NCBI RefSeq assembly: GCF_016009175.1
Contig: NZ_JADUCM010000012.1
Location: 62,001 to 126,000, forward strand
Direction of reading: 5' to 3'
DNA from: Pseudomonas alkylphenolica
GTDB taxonomy: Bacteria > Pseudomonadota > Gammaproteobacteria > Pseudomonadales > Pseudomonadaceae
Length of the DNA stretch: 64,000 nucleotides
Positions 60,333-64,000 of this stretch are shown here, one piece after another. A program made the position numbers and the translations under genes. Each line of letters starts with the position of its first letter. The stretch's first letter is position 1. The notes under the pieces are model-generated. The model did not search any database. It had not been told where the DNA came from and saw only the letters and a program-made list of their open reading frames with translations.

Positions 60333-60605
60333 ATGGACTGGATGGCCTGGACCCTGCCGACGGCCTTGTTCTTCACCGTAATCGGCTTGCTGCTGGTGGG
60401 TATGACACTGTTCGAATTGCGCCGGCCGTGCGTAGCGCGCCGCGGCTTTCTGCCGATTGCCACGACCCGCGGCGACCGGTTGTTCATCGGGCTTCTGGTC
60501 AGTGCCTATCTGCACCTGCTGGTCATCGGGGTCAGCGACTGGAATCTCTGGGTGGCCTCGCTGCTGTCGGTGGTGTGGCTGTTGGTGGTGATGCGCTGGG
60601 GTTAG
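60333..60605 (+). CDS. DUF2160 small membrane protein (GlpU-like)
   Basis: A 90-residue protein with three hydrophobic helices (WTLPTALFFTVIGLLLVGM, LFIGLLVSAYLHLLVIG, WVASLLSVVWLLVVM) and a conserved basic loop (FELRRPCVARRGFLPIATTRGDR, split). DUF2160 proteins occur only within this kind of operon (GlpU in Rhizobium), where the role is unknown. GAGGAGG lies seven bases before ATG 60333. Its presence is what distinguishes the glycerol-type cluster from a maltose or sn-glycerol-3-phosphate importer. Confidence 0.85.
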   Translation: MDWMAWTLPTALFFTVIGLLLVGMTLFELRRPCVARRGFLPIATTRGDRLFIGLLVSAYLHLLVIGVSDWNLWVASLLSVVWLLVVMRWG

Positions 60606-60655
60606 CCGAACAGGTTCGGTCAGGCTCCAAGGGAATACTCAATCGGGAGATCATG

Positions 60656-62395
60656 ATGTTCGACAACAACAAAAACCGGCGACATTTGACCCTGGCCGCC
60701 TTGCTCGTGCTCGGCAGTTTCCACGCCAGCGCCTGGGCCGATGCCTATGAAGACGCGGCGAAAAAATGGATCGGCAGCGAGTTCAAGCCCTCGACCCTGA
60801 CGCCGGAGCAACAGCTTGAGGAAATGAAGTGGTTCATCAAAGCGTCCGAGCCTTTTCGCGGAATGAAGATCAACGTGGTGTCGGAAACCATCGCCACCCA
60901 TGAGTATGAGTCCAAGGTGCTGGCCAAGGCGTTCAGCGAAATTACCGGAATCAAGCTGACCCACGACCTGCTGCAGGAAGGTGACGTGGTGGAGAAGCTG
61001 CAGACCCAGATGCAGTCGGACAAAAACATCTATGACGGCTGGGTCAATGACTCGGACCTGATCGGCACGCACTTTCGCTATGGCAAGACCGAGTCGATCA
61101 CTGATCTCATGGCCAATGAAGGCAAGGACTACACCTCGCCGACACTGGATATCAAGGACTTCATCGGTATCTCCTTTACCACCGCGCCAGACGGCAAGAT
61201 CTACCAGTTGCCTGACCAGCAGTTCGCCAACCTGTACTGGTTCCGGGCCGACTGGTTCGACAGGCCGGAGCTGAAGGCCAAGTTCAAGGAAAAGTACGGC
61301 TACGAACTCGGGGTGCCGGTCAACTGGTCGGCGTATGAGGACATTGCCAAATTCTTCAGCGAAGACGTCAAGGAGATCGACGGAAAACGCGTCTACGGGC
61401 ACATGGACTACGGCAAGAAAGATCCGTCGCTGGGCTGGCGTTTTACCGACGCCTGGTTCTCCATGGCCGGTGGCGGCGACAAGGGCCTGCCCAACGGTTT
61501 GCCGGTGGATGAGTGGGGGATTCGCGTCGAGGACTGCCATCCGGTGGGCTCCAGCGTCACCCGTGGCGGCGACACCAACGGCCCGGCGGCGGTCTACGCA
61601 ACGCAGAAATATGTCGACTGGATGCGCGCCTATGCACCGCCGGAAGCACAGGGGATGACCTTCTCCGAGTCTGGTCCGGTACCTTCCCAGGGCAACATCG
61701 CCCAGCAGATATTCTGGTACACCGCCTTTACCGCTGACATGACCAAACCGGGCCTGCCGGTGATGAACGCCGATGGCACGCCGAAGTGGCGGATGGCGCC
61801 GTCGCCGAAAGGCCCGTACTGGGAGGAGGGCATGAAACTGGGGTATCAGGATGCCGGCTCCTGGACCTTCCTCAAGTCGACGCCTGAGAAACAGCGCCTG
61901 GCGGCCTGGCTGTACGCCCAGTTCGTTACCTCCAAGACAGTCTCACTGAAGAAAACCATCGTTGGCCTGACGCCGATTCGCGAGTCGGACATCAACTCCC
62001 AGGCCATGACCGATCTTGCGCCCAAGCTCGGCGGCCTGGTGGAGTTCTACCGCAGCCCGGCGCGGGTGCAGTGGACGCCGACCGGCACCAACGTACCGGA
62101 CTACCCGCGCCTGGCGCAGTTGTGGTGGAGCCATATTGCCGAAGCGGCGAGTGGCGAGAAGACGCCGCAAGAGGCCCTGGATGGTCTGGCACGCGACCAG
62201 GACAAAATCCTCGAGCGGTTGGAACGGTCCAAGGCGCAAGCCACCTGTGCCCCCAAGCTCAATCCGGAGCGTGATGCCCAGTACTGGTACGACCAGCCGG
62301 GGGCGCCGAAGCCGAAACTGGCCAACGAGAAGCCCAAGGGCGAGACCGTCAGCTACAGCGAACTGCTCAAGTCTTGGGAAGCCGCACGCAAGTAG
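60656..62395 (+). CDS. glpV: Periplasmic solute-binding protein (GlpV-like)
   Basis: A 579-residue extracytoplasmic binding protein with a signal peptide (LTLAALLVLGSFHASAWA, cleavage about residue 28). It is much larger than normal maltose-type binding proteins (about 400), as in the GlpV family; motifs are KINVVSETIATHEYESKV, YDGWVNDSDLIG and SGPVPSQGNIAQQIFWYT. Start ATG 60656 is preferred over the preceding ATG 60653, because the ribosome site GGGAGA lies only 2 bases from the latter. Ligand inferred as glycerol or a related polyol from family. Confidence 0.85.
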   Translation: MFDNNKNRRHLTLAALLVLGSFHASAWADAYEDAAKKWIGSEFKPSTLTPEQQLEEMKWFIKASEPFRGMKINVVSETIATHEYESKVLAKAFSEITGIKLTHDLLQEGDVVEKLQTQMQSDKNIYDGWVNDSDLIGTHFRYGKTESITDLMANEGKDYTSPTLDIKDFIGISFTTAPDGKIYQLPDQQFANLYWFRADWFDRPELKAKFKEKYGYELGVPVNWSAYEDIAKFFSEDVKEIDGKRVYGHMDYGKKDPSLGWRFTDAWFSMAGGGDKGLPNGLPVDEWGIRVEDCHPVGSSVTRGGDTNGPAAVYATQKYVDWMRAYAPPEAQGMTFSESGPVPSQGNIAQQIFWYTAFTADMTKPGLPVMNADGTPKWRMAPSPKGPYWEEGMKLGYQDAGSWTFLKSTPEKQRLAAWLYAQFVTSKTVSLKKTIVGLTPIRESDINSQAMTDLAPKLGGLVEFYRSPARVQWTPTGTNVPDYPRLAQLWWSHIAEAASGEKTPQEALDGLARDQDKILERLERSKAQATCAPKLNPERDAQYWYDQPGAPKPKLANEKPKGETVSYSELLKSWEAARK

Positions 62396-62406
62396 CGAGC
62401 AACCAG

Positions 62407-62430
62407 GTAGGAGCTGGCTTGCCAGCGATG
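62407..62430. repeat. Single REP-like element downstream of the importer operon
   Basis: GTAGGAGCTGGCTTGCCAGCGATG contains the GGAGCTGGC core also found in the inverted pair near 36.7 kb, with its own small palindrome CTGGC-TT-GCCAG. Confidence 0.65.
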
Positions 62431-62449
62431 AGGCCCTTCAGCCGGGCAC

Positions 62450-62482
62450 AAAAAAACGGCACCCACACAGGTGCCGTTTTTA
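62450..62482. terminator. Terminator between the importer operon and folD
   Basis: ACGGCACC-CACAC-AGGTGCCGT-type stem (CGGCACC / GGTGCCG) with A7 on the left and T5 on the right; serves both convergent operons. Confidence 0.9.
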
Positions 62483-62513
62483 ATGCGCCGCTGGAATCTA
62501 AATCCAATGGTGC

Positions 62514-63368
62514 TTACTTGTGCAGCTCTTCCGCCGCATACAAGGTGTTCTCCAGCAGGCAAGCCCGGGTCATCGGGCCGACGCCGCCTGGCACCGGGGT
62601 GATCCAGCCGGCGCGGGGCAGGGCGGTCTCGTAGACCACGTCACCGACCAGCTTGCCATCGTCCTGACGGTTGATGCCGACGTCGATGACGATGGCACCT
62701 TCCTTGATCCACTCACCTTTGACCAGGCCCGGCTTGCCAGCGGCAACCACCACCAGGTCGGCGCGGCCGACGTGGCCAGCCAGGTCTTTGGTGAAACGGT
62801 GGGTGACGGTGACGGTGCAGCCGGCCAGCAGCAGCTCCATGGCCATCGGGCGACCGACGATGTTCGAGGCGCCCACCACCACGGCGTTCATGCCGTACAG
62901 GTCCTGACCGGTGCTTTCCAGCAGGGTCATGATGCCTTTTGGCGTGCACGGGCGCAGCAGCGGGATACGCTGGGCCAGGCGCCCGACGTTATAAGGGTGG
63001 AAACCGTCGACGTCTTTGTCCGGGCGGATGCGCTCCAGCAGCAGCGAGGCATCCAGGTGCGCCGGCAGCGGCAGCTGCAGCAGGATGCCGTCGATGTTCG
63101 CATCATCATTGAGGCGGTCGATCAGGTCGGTCAGGGTCTGTTGAGAGGTCTCGCTGGGCAGGTCGAAGGCCTGGGAGATAAACCCGACCTCTTCACAGTC
63201 TTTACGCTTGTGCGAGACATAGACTTGAGACGCGGGGTCGGTGCCGACCAGGATCACCGCCAGGCCTGGAGTACGCAGGCCTTGCTGGCGACGCTCCACG
63301 ACACGTTGGGCGATCTGCTGGCGCAGGCTGGCGGCGATCGCCTTGCCGTCAATAAGGTGTGCAGTCAT
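62514..63368 (-). CDS. folD: Methylenetetrahydrofolate dehydrogenase/cyclohydrolase
   Basis: A 284-residue bifunctional folate enzyme that interconverts 5,10-methylene-THF and 10-formyl-THF. Catalytic Lys lies in [15 protein letters not shown] and the conserved [12 protein letters not shown] and [15 protein letters not shown] motifs are present; the NADP site has [13 protein letters not shown]. Normal length for FolD. Upstream are the divergent tRNA genes. Confidence 0.97.
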   Translation of the reverse strand: MTAHLIDGKAIAASLRQQIAQRVVERRQQGLRTPGLAVILVGTDPASQVYVSHKRKDCEEVGFISQAFDLPSETSQQTLTDLIDRLNDDANIDGILLQLPLPAHLDASLLLERIRPDKDVDGFHPYNVGRLAQRIPLLRPCTPKGIMTLLESTGQDLYGMNAVVVGASNIVGRPMAMELLLAGCTVTVTHRFTKDLAGHVGRADLVVVAAGKPGLVKGEWIKEGAIVIDVGINRQDDGKLVGDVVYETALPRAGWITPVPGGVGPMTRACLLENTLYAAEELHK

Positions 63369-63499
63369 GACGCGTGATTAACCATCGAGAGGGAATAAAA
63401 AGAGCGCGCATTCTCGCATGAAGGGGGCCGAGGGCAAAGGCGCTTGGTCCGGGTATTCCCCTAACCCCTTAAATAAAATGAATTTTTTTCAAAAAAGAG

Positions 63500-63526
63500 T
63501 TGACGACCTTTCCGCTCGTCTATAAC
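63500..63526 (+). promoter_or_regulatory. Possible promoter of the tRNA cluster
   Basis: TTGACG (63500-63505) and TATAAC (63521-63526) with a 15-nt spacer, shorter than ideal. It lies in the 285-bp folD-tRNA gap, about 125 bp before the first tRNA. The rest of the gap is AT-rich without clear structure. Confidence 0.35.
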
Positions 63527-63653
63527 ATTCGTCGCACTTGTCGGGCAGAGCCTAGCACTGGTTAGCAAGGTCAGGCAGAATGAGCGGATTTGTTAGCTTG
63601 TTCGGTACGGCTAAAAGTTAATTTGTAATCGTAACAGAAAGCAGATTAAATAT

Positions 63654-63730
63654 GCGCCCGTAGCTCAGCTGGATAGAGCATCCGCCTTCTAAGCGGATGG
63701 TCGCAGGTTCGAGTCCTGCCGGGTGCGCCA
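63654..63730 (+). tRNA. tRNA-Arg (TCT anticodon)
   Basis: A 77-nt cloverleaf: acceptor GCGCCCG / CGGGTGC, D arm GCTCAGC, anticodon loop CTTCTAA with TCT, T loop TTCGAGT, and encoded CCA. Decodes AGA. Confidence 0.95.
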
Positions 63731-63770
63731 ATAGGCAGCTTAGGCACAAGTAAAGCGGTAAATGCAATAT

Positions 63771-63847
63771 GGTGGGCGTAGCTCAGTTGGTAGAGCACAG
63801 GATTGTGACTCCTGTTGTCGTGGGTTCGATCCCCATCGTCCACCCCA
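63771..63847 (+). tRNA. tRNA-His (GTG anticodon)
   Basis: A 77-nt cloverleaf including the extra 5' G (-1) diagnostic of tRNA-His; anticodon loop TTGTGAC (GTG), T loop TTCGATC, CCA encoded. Confidence 0.95.
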
Positions 63848-63900
63848 TATTCTAAAAGGCGCCCGATGAAAATCCGGCGCCTTTGCTTTAAAAGCTTCAT

Positions 63901-63985
63901 GCGGACGTGGTGAAATTGGTAGACACACTGGATTTAGGTTCCAGCGGCGCAAGCTGTAAGAGTTCGAGTCTCTTCGTCCGCACCA
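63901..63985 (+). tRNA. tRNA-Leu (TAG anticodon)
   Basis: An 85-nt class-II tRNA with long variable arm; acceptor GCGGACG / CGTCCGC, anticodon loop ATTTAGG (TAG), CCA encoded. Decodes CUA and other CUN codons. Confidence 0.95.
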
Positions 63986-64000
63986 TCCAAGCTTTCACTG

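Noticed and set aside
63654..63985. tRNA cluster as an attachment site of an integrated element
   Set aside because: The three tRNAs are complete, and there is no integrase or duplicated tRNA 3' end in the window.

Overview
The window is chromosomal DNA of a fluorescent Pseudomonas, most likely the P. putida group. This rests on a pyoverdine efflux operon next to an iron-regulated ECF sigma factor, the TCA block gltA / sdhCDAB / sucAB-lpd-sucCD, the order fabB-fabA-hybrid kinase-gpsA known from pseudomonads, folD followed by tRNA-Arg/His/Leu, and uniformly high-GC coding sequence. Nearly every gene is core-like and intact. I found no transposase, integrase, phage gene, rRNA or CRISPR array.

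Layout. (1) 1-5.4 kb: tail of a plus-strand gene (probably pvdP), then the leftward operon pvdR-pvdT-opmQ (periplasmic adaptor, MacB-type ABC pump, outer-membrane lipoprotein channel) behind a textbook PvdS iron-starvation box, and a divergent ECF sigma gene behind a Fur-box-like palindrome. (2) 5.6-16.8 kb: a receiver-only protein, an MHS-type permease, etfQO divergent from etfBA with a PsrA-type operator against the etfQO promoter, a periplasmic binding protein, a DUF4398/OmpA lipoprotein pair, a MocR regulator and small proteins. (3) 16.9-29.9 kb: citrate synthase divergent from sdhCDAB, then sucA-sucB-lpd-sucC-sucD, with structured leaders before sucA and sucC where Pseudomonas cis-regulatory RNA motifs are known. 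(4) 30-41.2 kb: brnQ, DUF599 protein, two overlapping thioesterases, htpG, a dienelactone hydrolase, pirin, an exported amidohydrolase, fabB and fabA. (5) 41.3-46.3 kb: a leftward, fully overlapping operon of TonB-dependent receptor, periplasmic binding protein and hybrid histidine kinase (PA1611-like by position). (6) 46.4-52.5 kb: gpsA, DUF4389, sixA, two overlapping alpha/beta hydrolases, a 22-codon ORF coupled to a DUF4892 gene, and an AI-2E-family protein. (7) 52.5-54.3 kb: Lrp regulator and ornithine cyclodeaminase. (8) 54.4-62.4 kb: a sigma-54 activator divergent from a six-gene GlpSTPQUV-type glycerol/polyol ABC importer. (9) folD and three tRNA genes.

How the parts work together: etfBA/etfQO, sdh and suc feed electrons and carbon through the respiratory chain and TCA cycle, and pvdRT-opmQ with the sigma factor belong to iron acquisition. 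The most notable signals are: the importer operon has a near-consensus -24/-12 promoter preceded by three pairs of TGTTCA repeats; its two ATPases carry complementary defects, predicting one consensus and one degenerate ATP site; and an outer-membrane receptor, a binding protein and a hybrid kinase are translationally coupled, suggesting an envelope-spanning sensing system.
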